Shown here: positions 49,794-58,122 of the stretch, one piece after another
Layout: each line of letters starts with the position of its first letter
How positions within the stretch are numbered: the stretch's first letter is position 1
Origin: Prochlorococcus sp. AG-686-J21
GTDB lineage: Bacteria; Cyanobacteriota; Cyanobacteriia; PCC-6307; Cyanobiaceae
Length of the DNA: 64,000 nt
Direction: 5' to 3'
Assembly (NCBI GenBank): GCA_003210285.1
Contig: QCVS01000003.1
Span: forward strand, 1-64,000
Made by a program: the position numbers and the translations under genes
The notes under the pieces: generated by a model
Told to the model about the DNA's origin: nothing
The model's database searches: none
What the model saw: only the letters and a program-made list of their open reading frames with translations

Positions 49794-51323
49794 TTAATGG
49801 GCCTCCTTTGTTTTTTGATCTAAAGACATTCCAATAATTTGGGCGGAATGAATGTTGTCCCTATCTCTAATAGTAAGACAAGTGTGCAACAACCCTTTAT
49901 CAACTAAACTTTTATATCTAATTGATATCGCATTATTAACTCTATTACAATCTTTTGCAGCTCTTTCTTTTGCTCCAGGAACTTTTCCAGAATAGTCAAA
50001 TCTTATTACTACGGGAATAGGTAGATCTTGAGAAACATTTAATCCTGTAAAAATCTTTACACCTACATCCAAATCAGGAGCACCTTCTTCGACTGTATCA
50101 AGATGAGCAAAATACGTTAAATTTCTTAGATGAACCTCTTTGAAACCAATCCCAACCCCAATAAACCTTTCAGCATGACCAATATCTTCATAAGAACCTT
50201 TATGAAATTTCTTAACGTAATCAATCTGAGAAATATTATTGACTATTAATTTGAAGACAAACTTATCCAATCCCTTAAGTTGGTCCTTACTAATACTTCC
50301 TGAAATAATCTGACAAATTTCTTTTTCGGCTTCATCTTTTGAAAAATTTATTGTGGAATTATAGATTTCTAAACTAGAAATAGTATTTTCTAAATCAATC
50401 TTTCCGTCACTTGAAGATAAATGAATCTTTAACGAATCAGTATCAGTATCAAGACCAATTAACATAAGATCAACTGAAGCCCCGCAGCAAAAGCTATTTT
50501 CTACAGCCTCCTTAAAAGCTAGTAATTTTTCACGACCTTCTTTAGCTGCTAATTTATCATCACTACCATGAGCAGCACATCCCTGATGCAAAGGGTCAAC
50601 AGAACTAAAATGATATGTGACGATTTTTAAGTACCTTGTGTCTTTATGGGCTTCATTTGGCTTATTTTCTCTATATCTTTTATGTTCAGTTTTCACCCAT
50701 CTATTCACAGTATTTTCAATATCAAAGAGTGCCCCTGCATGTGATCTTCTTCTAACTGCACTAAATGGAATTCGCATTACATAGGCTACGGAATGAGCTA
50801 ATCTCCCATCAGAGCAAGGTGTTATATCTAACAAGTGAATTCCGCAATCTAGCAATGTTGTCTCAAAATCATTTGCGTTACTACTTCCAGATGAACCCTC
50901 TAAAGGATCATTTTCGAAAAAATTATCGCTTAATTTCTCATGCTGCTTAAAAGCGCACCACGCATATAAGGCCCTCATATCTAATGGTTTAACCCAAGAT
51001 TTATCTAAAATATGTATTGGCAAATCTATTTTTAAATTTTGCTTAGATATAGATTGAGATCTATTTATAAAATCCTCATGATGTTGTATACGAGCAATTT
51101 CTTTCAAAGTCGGAACAATTTTGTCAAAACTACTTTTTATTTGACTTTCATATTCATAAAGTTTTTCATTCTGGGAATTATTAGTTAATTTATGAGTCTT
51201 AGCAGTATTTCTTAAATTATCTACCGCATTATTCTGTGAGTGAATATTTTCAGTGAAGGTTTTCATTGGAGCGGTTGGCCCCAATGTGAAGTTCTTGGCT
51301 TTAGCCAGTCCTCTCAAAGGCAT
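49794..51323 (-). CDS. csoSCA: Carboxysomal carbonic anhydrase CsoSCA
   Basis: Converts bicarbonate to CO2 inside the carboxysome. 509 residues of the epsilon/CsoSCA beta-like class. Zinc ligands are Cys170, His238 and Cys249, spaced as in the Halothiobacillus enzyme, and the Asp172-Arg174 dyad lies in PCSDGRLAHS. The N-terminal stretch of about 50 residues looks disordered and may mediate Rubisco binding, as reported for the Halothiobacillus protein. The C-terminal domain is a degenerate duplicate. It starts 7 bp after csoS2. Confidence 0.95.
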   Translation of the reverse strand: MPLRGLAKAKNFTLGPTAPMKTFTENIHSQNNAVDNLRNTAKTHKLTNNSQNEKLYEYESQIKSSFDKIVPTLKEIARIQHHEDFINRSQSISKQNLKIDLPIHILDKSWVKPLDMRALYAWCAFKQHEKLSDNFFENDPLEGSSGSSNANDFETTLLDCGIHLLDITPCSDGRLAHSVAYVMRIPFSAVRRRSHAGALFDIENTVNRWVKTEHKRYRENKPNEAHKDTRYLKIVTYHFSSVDPLHQGCAAHGSDDKLAAKEGREKLLAFKEAVENSFCCGASVDLMLIGLDTDTDSLKIHLSSSDGKIDLENTISSLEIYNSTINFSKDEAEKEICQIISGSISKDQLKGLDKFVFKLIVNNISQIDYVKKFHKGSYEDIGHAERFIGVGIGFKEVHLRNLTYFAHLDTVEEGAPDLDVGVKIFTGLNVSQDLPIPVVIRFDYSGKVPGAKERAAKDCNRVNNAISIRYKSLVDKGLLHTCLTIRDRDNIHSAQIIGMSLDQKTKEAH

Positions 51324-51330
51324 TATTCAA

Positions 51331-53613
51331 CTATCCTCTTGCACCACCTGAAAAGGTAACGAGTTGTCCATCACGAGTGTTGCCACTAGATCCAGTTATA
51401 AGAAAATCAGGTTTTTCTGTCTCATTATTTCTCTTAATATCAACTGGTGGCATGGCTCCCATAAATCCCGCTCTTGAAGGATTCCTCTTCCTAGCAGAAA
51501 CTCCTTCTGTCCCCGTTACTTTATCTCCTCTATCCCAGTCATCACCTGTTATATTCCCTGCAGACTGACCCTCGCCTGTTATTCTAGAAGGTTCTTTTTT
51601 ATCTGTAGGAATATCAATATTTTGACTTTCTTCAAGTTTCATTTTTTGTTTATAAGTCATATTTTTATTAGGTTCAAATCTAAATTGCTCAGTCCCTGTA
51701 ACTTTATCTTCTGCCATATCAAAAGGTCCTGTAATCTTTGAACTATCTTCATACTTATTACCCGTTACTCCTTCTGTATTTTTAGCTGAGTACTTCTCTC
51801 TTGATGGCGAGTTAACAGAAAATCCTTCCCAAGAATTTGAGGCTGATTTCTCTTGGTTTGCATAGGAAGCATCGTTTGGAGGTGTTTCACAATTTGATAA
51901 AAACTGATCTCCTCCAATATAGGGAGTTCCCGTTAAATTTTTACAAGCACCTTTTTTAGCACCTGTCATAACACCACCTATCCCAGGCTGTTGTCCAGTA
52001 AGTCTTGCATTTGAATTGTTACCAGAATTTATAGTGGCTCTAGATTTCACATCTTCAACAATTTGCGAGTTGCAGTTTTCATTTATTTGATCTAGACCTG
52101 CATAAGGAGTTCCAGTAAGAACCTTGCAAGCTCCAGGCTCATCACCAGTAACTAATTTTGATCTACCTGTCATAGTTCCACTTATCAAATTAGATTTTGA
52201 AGAAAGACTAACGCCAACTTTTTTAGCTTCAGCGTTTGGTTTAGATCCACAAAATTTTTCATATTGCTTAGAACCTATATATTCATCTCCAGTAACGTTT
52301 TTACAACTTCCATGTTCATTCCCAGTAACAAATTCAGATCTCCCTACTCCAGTTCCTGTAACTTGATTGCCATTTAAGGTGTCGTATTTTCCAACTTTTT
52401 CAAAAGATTTACCTTTAGGCATTGGTTCTGAACCAAGATATTGATCACCAGTTAATTGATGCCCTGAACCAGATTCATCTCCAGTAACTAAAGATGATCT
52501 TCCAGGCAAGGATCCAGATACTTTTAAACCATCAGAGGTAATACTTTGTTTAACTTTAGATGGATTTTTATATACTTCTCCACAAAATTTTTGAGATTGA
52601 TTAGCAGATATATATTCTGTTCCAGTTAATTTTTTACAAGTTCCAGGCTCATCCCCAGTCACCTTTTCGGATCTACCTACTTCGTTTCCTGTAACGATAT
52701 TTCCAGAGGAAGTTGAAGTAACAGAAGATCTTAATGGCTGTTTATATTTTGGTTTTGTTTGGCAAAATTCATTTATTACCTCTGCTCCCATGTATTGAGT
52801 ACCTGTAACTGTTCTACATGTGCTTGCCTCATTACCTGTTGTTTTGAGAGATCTATTGGCTTGTGTTCCTGTTACTGTTTGACCTGAATCAGTTTCACTT
52901 ACACCAACTTTCAAGTTTAAATCGGAGATATTTAGCTTAGATCCATTCTTATTAGGCCCACAAGGTCTACATTTTCCATTACCATTTTTAGTTGTTGCTC
53001 CAGTTTTACTTCTTAGTTCTCTTACTCTTTGTGAAATTTCTCTACTTGATAAATCTGGATCTCCCCTTCTGGCTAAAGACGCAGCACTAGTATTTTGTTT
53101 AGATGCTGATTTTCCATGTTTTGATTGTGCTTCTCTTCTGGCTAATACAATATCTCTACTAGTATTTGTAATAGGCTTTCTTTTTTGAGAAACTCTCCTT
53201 TTAATATTCTTATTAATAACATTAATATTCTGATTCTCTGAATTGTCTGTTTCTTTTGTGGGGGTAGTTGAAATTACTTGGGGTGCTTTTTTAACTTCAT
53301 TACGAGTTCTATCAGAAGTATTTAAGGCTGATTTACCATGAGTAGACATTGCTTTTCTTCTTTCTATACCAAAGTCTTTACTTGATAATTTTGATGAAGT
53401 AGATTTTCTATTAACTTTACTCGCTGGAATATGGGTTTTACTTGGTGCTGAAAAAACTTTTTTATTAGAAGACGTCGATCCAGCTGTATGTATATCTTGA
53501 GATGATCTAACTCTATCTTTAGTTGAAGAAGAATTTGAAGCGGCTTTTTTCCCACCATCACTCATAGCCTTTCTTCTTTCAAGCGCAATCTCTCTACTGG
53601 TTTTTGTTGACAT
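51331..53613 (-). CDS. csoS2: Carboxysome assembly scaffold CsoS2
   Basis: Intrinsically disordered scaffold that links Rubisco to the shell. I start at the ATG at 53613 (MSTKTS), not an in-frame TTG at 53622, giving 760 residues. Four N-terminal Rubisco-binding repeats (for example IALERRKAMS, FGIERRKAMS, IVLARREAQS, then a weaker REISQRVRELR) are followed by six middle VTG-type repeats and a C-terminal shell-binding region ending VTFSGGARG. Five of the six middle repeats carry a cysteine pair 18 residues apart. I found no clear frameshift site for a short form. A terminator-like hairpin precedes the gene. Confidence 0.95.
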   Translation of the reverse strand: MSTKTSREIALERRKAMSDGGKKAASNSSSTKDRVRSSQDIHTAGSTSSNKKVFSAPSKTHIPASKVNRKSTSSKLSSKDFGIERRKAMSTHGKSALNTSDRTRNEVKKAPQVISTTPTKETDNSENQNINVINKNIKRRVSQKRKPITNTSRDIVLARREAQSKHGKSASKQNTSAASLARRGDPDLSSREISQRVRELRSKTGATTKNGNGKCRPCGPNKNGSKLNISDLNLKVGVSETDSGQTVTGTQANRSLKTTGNEASTCRTVTGTQYMGAEVINEFCQTKPKYKQPLRSSVTSTSSGNIVTGNEVGRSEKVTGDEPGTCKKLTGTEYISANQSQKFCGEVYKNPSKVKQSITSDGLKVSGSLPGRSSLVTGDESGSGHQLTGDQYLGSEPMPKGKSFEKVGKYDTLNGNQVTGTGVGRSEFVTGNEHGSCKNVTGDEYIGSKQYEKFCGSKPNAEAKKVGVSLSSKSNLISGTMTGRSKLVTGDEPGACKVLTGTPYAGLDQINENCNSQIVEDVKSRATINSGNNSNARLTGQQPGIGGVMTGAKKGACKNLTGTPYIGGDQFLSNCETPPNDASYANQEKSASNSWEGFSVNSPSREKYSAKNTEGVTGNKYEDSSKITGPFDMAEDKVTGTEQFRFEPNKNMTYKQKMKLEESQNIDIPTDKKEPSRITGEGQSAGNITGDDWDRGDKVTGTEGVSARKRNPSRAGFMGAMPPVDIKRNNETEKPDFLITGSSGNTRDGQLVTFSGGARG
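51883..52911 (-). repeat. Six middle (M) repeats of CsoS2
   Basis: Each unit contains VTG-type triplets, as in VTGDEPG..C..LTGTxYxG, and most end in a cysteine. Counting from the 53613 start, pairs are C266/C284, C326/C344, C437/C455, C496/C514 and C557/C575, always 18 apart. The third unit has no cysteine. The N-terminal repeats upstream are a different type. Confidence 0.88.
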
Positions 53614-53636
53614 AATCTTCAAATGTGTAACTCTTT

Positions 53637-53680
53637 AAAAAAAACTTTCTCCAATAAAAAATATTTTTAAAAGGAGAAAG
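53637..53680 (-). terminator. Terminator-like hairpin with T-run between cbbS and csoS2
   Basis: On the minus strand, CTTTCTCC (53673-53680) pairs with GGAGAAAG (53645-53652). The loop contains the inner palindrome AAAAATATTTTT, and the stem is followed at once by eight T residues (53637-53644). This is the layout of an intrinsic terminator placed inside the operon, 22 bp after cbbS and 23 bp before csoS2. Confidence 0.72.
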
Positions 53681-53702
53681 ATATTGACTACTAAAATAAG
53701 AT

Positions 53703-54044
53703 TTAGCGTCCTTGGAAAACGGCAAAAGCTGTTCCTTGGCTTTGTGTGTAAGCGTCGTAACCGATTATTCTTACGTGATGATCAGGATATGCCCTGTGGC
53801 ATGCCTCTAACTCACTTACAACCAAGTTCAAATCTTTTTCCCCAAAGAAAGGGAGTTTCCAATAAGACCAATAAGTTTGCATACTTCCACTAGGGTGGAC
53901 ATGCTCTATAACAGGACTCCATCCTTGAGCAATAATGTATGCAATTTGGTCATATATTTCTTCCTGGGTCATCGGTGGTAAAAAACCGAATGTTTCCAGG
54001 GTAGCAACTGTTTGATAGTCACCAACTGTGCTCTGGAAAGGCAT
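53703..54044 (-). CDS. cbbS: Rubisco small subunit (form IA)
   Basis: 113 residues. Typical small-subunit order: FGFLPPMTQEEIYDQIAYII, then QTYWSYWKLPFFGE and CHRAYPDHHVRIIGYD, ending SFAVFQGR-like (TAFAVFQGR). The short form matches proteobacterial-type form IA. It is separated from cbbL by 88 bp with two hairpins, and from csoS2 by 89 bp with a terminator-like element. Codon use is visibly less AT-rich than the window average. Confidence 0.96.
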   Translation of the reverse strand: MPFQSTVGDYQTVATLETFGFLPPMTQEEIYDQIAYIIAQGWSPVIEHVHPSGSMQTYWSYWKLPFFGEKDLNLVVSELEACHRAYPDHHVRIIGYDAYTQSQGTAFAVFQGR

Positions 54045-54069
54045 AATTAAATAATTTGTGAATGAAATT

Positions 54070-54083
54070 CTCGTAAAAACGAG
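54070..54083 (-). other. Short hairpin in cbbL-cbbS spacer
   Basis: CTCGT/ACGAG with a 4-base loop, 26 bp upstream of cbbS. It is one of two stem-loops in this spacer and may shield the start of the cbbS message. Confidence 0.6.
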
Positions 54084-54094
54084 TTTTATAAATT

Positions 54095-54116
54095 GAGGAG
54101 AAAGATTTTTCTCCTC
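54095..54116 (-). other. Strong 9-bp hairpin in cbbL-cbbS spacer
   Basis: GAGGAGAAA pairs perfectly with TTTCTCCTC around a 4-base loop, 16 bp after the cbbL stop. No T-run follows, so it is more likely a 3' stability element than a terminator. It shares the GGAGAAAGAT sequence with the hairpin before csoS2. Confidence 0.75.
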
Positions 54117-54132
54117 TTATTTGAATTTTGAA

Positions 54133-55548
54133 CTAGCCTTGAACGTCAAGCTTATCAACGGTATCAAACTCAAACTTGATTTCTTTCCAAGTTTCGAGTG
54201 CAATAGCTAATTCAGGACTATGCTTAGCCGCTTCCATTAGAATGTCTCTACTCTCTTTTTCGATTTCGCGACCTGCATTACGTGCTTTCACACAAGCTTC
54301 TAATGCAACACGGTTTGCAGCAGCTCCGGCAGCTGAACCCCATGGATGACCATGAGTTCCTCCTCCGAATTGAAGACAAGAATCATCTCCAAATATTGCA
54401 AGCAGTGCTGGCATATGCCAAACATGGATACCACCAGATGCGACAGCAAACACTCCAGGCATTGATCCCCAATCCTGATCAAAGAAGTTACCTCTTGATC
54501 TATCTTCAGGAACAAATGATTCTCTTAAGTTATCAATGTAACCAAGAGTGGTTTGGCGATCACCTTCTAGTTTTCCAACAACGGTTCCAGTGTGTAATTG
54601 ATCTCCTCCAGAGAGTCTCAAACATTTAGCTAGAACTCTGAAGTGGATACCATGCTTTGGATGTCTATCAATAACAGCATGCATAGCTCTGTGTATGTGC
54701 AGAAGCATGCCATTTTTACGACACCAGTTAGCTAGTCCAGTATTTGCTGTAAATCCACCAGTTATGTAATCATGCATGATGATTGGCATATCAAGTTCTT
54801 TAGCAAATTCTGCACGTTCGTACAGTTCTTCAGGAGTATTCGCAGTACAATTTAAATAATGACCTTTGACTTCTCCAGTTTCTTGCTGAGCAAGTTTCAC
54901 TGCCTCAGCAACGAACTCAAATCTTTCTCTCCAACGTTGGAATGGTTGAGAATTGATATTCTCATCATCTTTAGTTAGATCAAGACCACCTCTTAGGCAC
55001 TCATATACAACCCGACCGTAGTTCTTACCAGATAATCCTAATTTAGGTTTAATGGTACAGCCGAGGAGAGGTCTTCCATACTTATTTAGTCGATCTCTTT
55101 CAACAACTATTCCATTAGGTGGTCCACCACAAGTCTTAATAAATGCGATTGGGAATCTAATGTCTTCAAGACGTAAATGTCTTAAAGCTTTAAATCCAAA
55201 AACGTTACCAACTAAAGAGGTTAATACGTTTGTTATTGAACCTTCTTCGAAAAGATCAAGAGGATATGCAATAAATGCATAAAAAGCTTCTGGATCTCCA
55301 GGGACGTCTTCTATGCGATAACAACGACCCTTGTAAAATTCAAGGTCGGTAAGTAACTCGGACCAAACAGTTGACCAAGTACCGGTAGAAGACTCAGCCG
55401 CTACTGCCGCTGCTACTTCTTCTCTTGGGACACCTTCTTGTCCTGTGCATTTAAAACAGGCTAACAAGTCAGTGTCAAGGGGGACATATTCAGGAGTCCA
55501 GTAGGTATCTCTGTACTCCTTTACCCCAGCGTCATACTTCTTACTCAT
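54133..55548 (-). CDS. cbbL: Rubisco large subunit (form IA)
   Basis: Fixes CO2 onto ribulose-1,5-bisphosphate. 471 residues, complete. The carbamylated lysine is Lys193 with metal ligands Asp195 and Glu196 ([11 protein letters not shown]); catalytic Lys167 and Lys169 lie in GCTIKPKLG. The association with csoS genes and the proteobacterial-like sequence fit form IA, known to have entered the Prochlorococcus/marine Synechococcus lineage by transfer. GC content is clearly higher than in flanking genes. Confidence 0.98.
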
Positions 55549-55587
55549 AAGGATAAATTTAGGTCTATTAAGGGAAATTATTTTTAT

Positions 55588-55604
55588 GCAAAATTAGATT
55601 TTGC
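55588..55604 (-). other. Hairpin between csoS1 and cbbL
   Basis: GCAAAAT/ATTTTGC, a perfect 7-bp stem with a 3-base loop. On the plus strand eight T residues follow; on the minus (message) strand eight A residues precede it. It is more likely an mRNA processing or stability element than a terminator for the operon. Confidence 0.6.
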
Positions 55605-55614
55605 TTTTTTTTAA

Positions 55615-55926
55615 TTAGTCCTTTTGACCAAGGAAATCTCCATTACCAAGTGCTGGCTCAACTTCTCTATGAGGACGAGCAATGATATGAGCTGCAACAA
55701 GACCGTCGCCAACTCTCTCACAAGCATCAGCTCCAGCTCTTACTGCTGCGTTAACAGCACCTGTTTCTCCTCTAACTAAAACCGTGACATAACCGCCACC
55801 TACGAATTCACGACCAATAAGACGAACTTCTGCTGCCTTGGTCATTGCGTCTGCTGCTTCTATTGCAGGTACAAGTCCGCGTGTCTCGATCATGCCGAGT
55901 GCGATACCCATTGTTTCTGTAGCCAT
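55615..55926 (-). CDS. csoS1: Major carboxysome shell hexamer protein CsoS1
   Basis: 103 residues, single BMC domain. MGIALGMIETRGLVPAIEAADAMTKAAEV and the pore-lining EFVGGGYVTVLVRG segment are diagnostic. It tiles the shell facets and is expected to let bicarbonate pass. It is first in the main operon (csoS1-cbbL-cbbS-csoS2-csoSCA-csoS4AB). Its GC content is among the highest in the window, in line with strong expression. Only one single-BMC gene is present. Confidence 0.96.
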   Translation of the reverse strand: MATETMGIALGMIETRGLVPAIEAADAMTKAAEVRLIGREFVGGGYVTVLVRGETGAVNAAVRAGADACERVGDGLVAAHIIARPHREVEPALGNGDFLGQKD

Positions 55927-56254
55927 TGCCTAACTAATTACTAAATGTGGAATGTTCAATTGGAAGAATGGTCCATAACGTACTTATAAGTCAAGCGTTT
56001 TTCACTAAAAACTCTATTAATGTTTTTTCTATCATTGATAAGTTAAACTTATCACCCTTGCTACTATTGATATGTCAATACTTATGAAAATTAGTTAGAG
56101 CATCAAAACATACGGTTGTGTTAAGAAAAAATTTACATTAAGTTATCTGCGTACGAGACAGGCCCTGTCTACACAGGTGTGGAATGTTCAACCTCTTCTG
56201 TCTCAGTATCAAGTTTTAAAGTAAGATGATATCCCAGATAATTTTTATATAATT
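55927..56254. promoter_or_regulatory. Divergent control region between csoS1 and rdgB
   Basis: 328 bp without a gene. It has a 14-bp direct repeat, TGTGGAATGTTCAA, at 55946-55959 and 56178-56191, one copy near each gene. A 15-bp inverted repeat AGACAGG-C-CCTGTCT lies at 56156-56170, followed by ACAC-AG-GTGT at 56171-56180. CGTAC cores are at 55979 and 56150. A -10-like TATAAG (read leftward) lies near 55985-55990. I expect the carboxysome promoter here; no factor can be named. Confidence 0.6.
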
Positions 56255-56839
56255 TTGAACTTACCTGTTCTTACAATTGCCAGTGGAAATCCAAAGAAGG
56301 TATCTGAAATATTAGAAATGTTAGATGTTCTATCTTTAAAAGTAAAAAAACAACCCGAACATTTAAATGTAGAAGAGACAGGTAAAACCTATTTTGACAA
56401 TGCTTTTTTAAAAGCCAAAGCAGCTTCTTTAGAAACTAAGACCTGGGCCTTAGCCGATGACTCAGGGCTTGAGGTTGATTATTTAGATGGGAGACCTGGT
56501 ATATATTCTGCAAGATATGCCAACAATAATAATGAAAAGATTGCAAAATTACTTAAAGAGCTAAGTGATATCCCTTACAGAAGCGCAAAATTCATTAGTT
56601 GCATGGTCTTATGTGATCCAGAAGGAAATTTAGTAAAAGATGCAACTGGTATTTGCTGGGGCGAAATCCTTAAAGAGGCAAGATATCCTAACGGAGAATT
56701 TGAATCTATTTTTTGGGTTAAAGAGGCTAATTGTGTATATGGAGAATTAAGTCATTCTCAATTGAGTAAATTAGGTAGTAGAGGTAAAGCGGCAAAAAAT
56801 ATAGCTCCTTTTTTAAAAAAAGAATTTGGAATAGATTAA
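56255..56839 (+). CDS. rdgB: dITP/XTP pyrophosphatase (RdgB/Ham1)
   Basis: Hydrolyses deaminated purine nucleoside triphosphates to keep them out of DNA and RNA. 194 residues. Motifs: TIASGNPKKVSEI at the N-terminus, then NAFLKAKAA, ALADDSGLEVDYLDGRPGIYSARYA, and a C-terminal SHSQLSKLGSRGKA. The start is TTG at 56255. It splits the carboxysome genes, being divergent from csoS1 and convergent with csoS1D (8-bp gap). No function in carbon fixation is implied. Confidence 0.93.
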   Translation: MNLPVLTIASGNPKKVSEILEMLDVLSLKVKKQPEHLNVEETGKTYFDNAFLKAKAASLETKTWALADDSGLEVDYLDGRPGIYSARYANNNNEKIAKLLKELSDIPYRSAKFISCMVLCDPEGNLVKDATGICWGEILKEARYPNGEFESIFWVKEANCVYGELSHSQLSKLGSRGKAAKNIAPFLKKEFGID

Positions 56840-56847
56840 AAGTCTAT

Positions 56848-57618
56848 TTAATAGTTTGATATTTGCTCAATTGCTCTTATTGCAGCTGCTGCAGCCTCTT
56901 CAACATCTCCCTCTTTTCCTGCAAGAGTAAGTCTCCCAAATGCTCCGACAGCCTTTACATCAATTATGGTTATATTAGCGGATTTTTCAGCTTCATTAGC
57001 TGCCTTTAGTACATATCCAGCTGGTTCAGTCTCTAAAATAAACATGCTCATTCCTGATTGAATCATAGATCCACTTCTATTTTGCCTATTTATTAAAACT
57101 GCATGATCTGGAGTAATTGCACGTATAACTTCTGTCCAACTTGTTGATGGCTTAGTTCTTTTCCTCACTTCACTCCCAATAGCATCTAAAACTACATCTC
57201 CTGAATGCAAAACTGTACTTTGGTCCTTATGGTAAAGAGCTAAAGAACCAAAAGCTCTTTCCACAATCATTTGACCTAGCCTTACATTACTTGCTTTTAA
57301 GGCAATATCAGTAACCCTATGAACTGCCATCCCTGGGGATACTTCCATCCATAAGCAAGAATCACCAGGTATTGGTAAGAAACCTCTACTAACAGTTCCC
57401 ATATAGGCCGCTAACTGAGGTTGTAAAGAGTCTAAAAAAACATATGTCCTTAATTCTATTTGCTCAACTTGACTCGCTTGTCTTGAAACTAATGACTTTT
57501 CAGAGTCAGTTGTTATAAAACAGCTGGCTCCATTGGACTGAGATTGAACTTCAGATCCAGTAACAAGAGCGCTTCTTTTTCTTCGATCTCCTCTATTTAA
57601 GCTAGAAGTTGGTTCCAT
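56848..57618 (-). CDS. csoS1D: Gated carboxysome shell protein CsoS1D
   Basis: 256 residues: a tandem-BMC protein with a disordered N-terminus of about 50 residues. It forms a trimeric pseudohexamer whose pore can open and close. Glu120-Arg121 (VERAFGSLA), the gating pair described for the Prochlorococcus protein, are at the same positions. The second BMC unit is around 160-256 ([18 protein letters not shown]). It is separated from csoS1 by the opposing rdgB gene, so it needs its own promoter in the 98 bp upstream. Confidence 0.95.
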   Translation of the reverse strand: MEPTSSLNRGDRRKRSALVTGSEVQSQSNGASCFITTDSEKSLVSRQASQVEQIELRTYVFLDSLQPQLAAYMGTVSRGFLPIPGDSCLWMEVSPGMAVHRVTDIALKASNVRLGQMIVERAFGSLALYHKDQSTVLHSGDVVLDAIGSEVRKRTKPSTSWTEVIRAITPDHAVLINRQNRSGSMIQSGMSMFILETEPAGYVLKAANEAEKSANITIIDVKAVGAFGRLTLAGKEGDVEEAAAAAIRAIEQISNY

Positions 57619-57674
57619 TCAGGAGACTATAACGGATTAGGGTTCTTTTTTTTCTATTAAATTAACTTGCATGC

Positions 57675-57684
57675 TTCGTACGAA
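57675..57684. promoter_or_regulatory. 10-bp palindrome in the csoS1D divergent promoter
   Basis: Perfect TTCGTACGAA, a CG-containing palindrome rare in this AT-rich DNA, 57 bp before csoS1D and 33 bp before the winged-helix-like gene. CGTACGA recurs at 56150-56156 near csoS1. Confidence 0.45.
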
Positions 57685-57716
57685 CCGATAACTTCAAATT
57701 AAAGATATGAAATTTT

Positions 57717-58085
57717 ATGGTAACTTCTCAAAAAAAAGCACCAGATTCTTCTGCCTCTGAAAATGAATTAAGTCCTGATCAAACCCTTGGTTTAGTGAGC
57801 TTAAGTTTAATGCAAAAGTTATCTCGGAAAGATCCTTCATTTAGTTGGTTGGGAGAGATGAAACCAGATCAATTAAATCTTAAAAATCTTCGAGATAGAC
57901 TAGAGTTAACTGAATTAGCTATTAACACAGGAGCACCTCTAACAACTTCCGAAGTCTCAATTTTAATGGGAGCAAAGCCTGGCAAATCAAAGATAGAGAG
58001 AGGTGGATTATTAGCCATAAAAGTTGCTAGGAATGTCTGGAAATTATCTAAACTTGGCCAAGGAAGTTCCTATTACAGAAATTAA
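57717..58085 (+). CDS. Conserved protein with putative winged-helix segment
   Basis: 122 residues. I do not recognise a named family. The first 25 residues are polar and probably disordered. Residues about 75-115 (PLTTSEVSILMGAKPGK, then RGGLLAIKVARNVWKL) resemble the two-helix-plus-wing pattern of MerR/excisionase-like DNA-binding domains; this is my reading, not a database match. It is divergent from csoS1D and sits 156 bp before chlN, so a regulatory link to either is possible but unproven. Confidence 0.72.
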   Translation: MVTSQKKAPDSSASENELSPDQTLGLVSLSLMQKLSRKDPSFSWLGEMKPDQLNLKNLRDRLELTELAINTGAPLTTSEVSILMGAKPGKSKIERGGLLAIKVARNVWKLSKLGQGSSYYRN

Positions 58086-58122
58086 ATTTCAGAGTAAATA
58101 AATTAATTTAATTATTCTTATT

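Noticed and set aside
51331-53613. CsoS2 repeats as a CRISPR array or DNA satellite, or a frameshift site for a short form
   Set aside because: The periodicity follows protein repeats in one intact reading frame with varying DNA spacing. I found no convincing slippery heptamer with a downstream structure.
54282-54629. Plus-strand open frame opposite cbbL
   Set aside because: Antisense frame within the highly conserved Rubisco gene; codon pattern of cbbL explains the lack of stops.
55588-55610. Plus-strand terminator between cbbL and csoS1
   Set aside because: The hairpin plus T-run faces a strand with no known transcript here; it more likely acts as an RNA stem on the minus-strand message.
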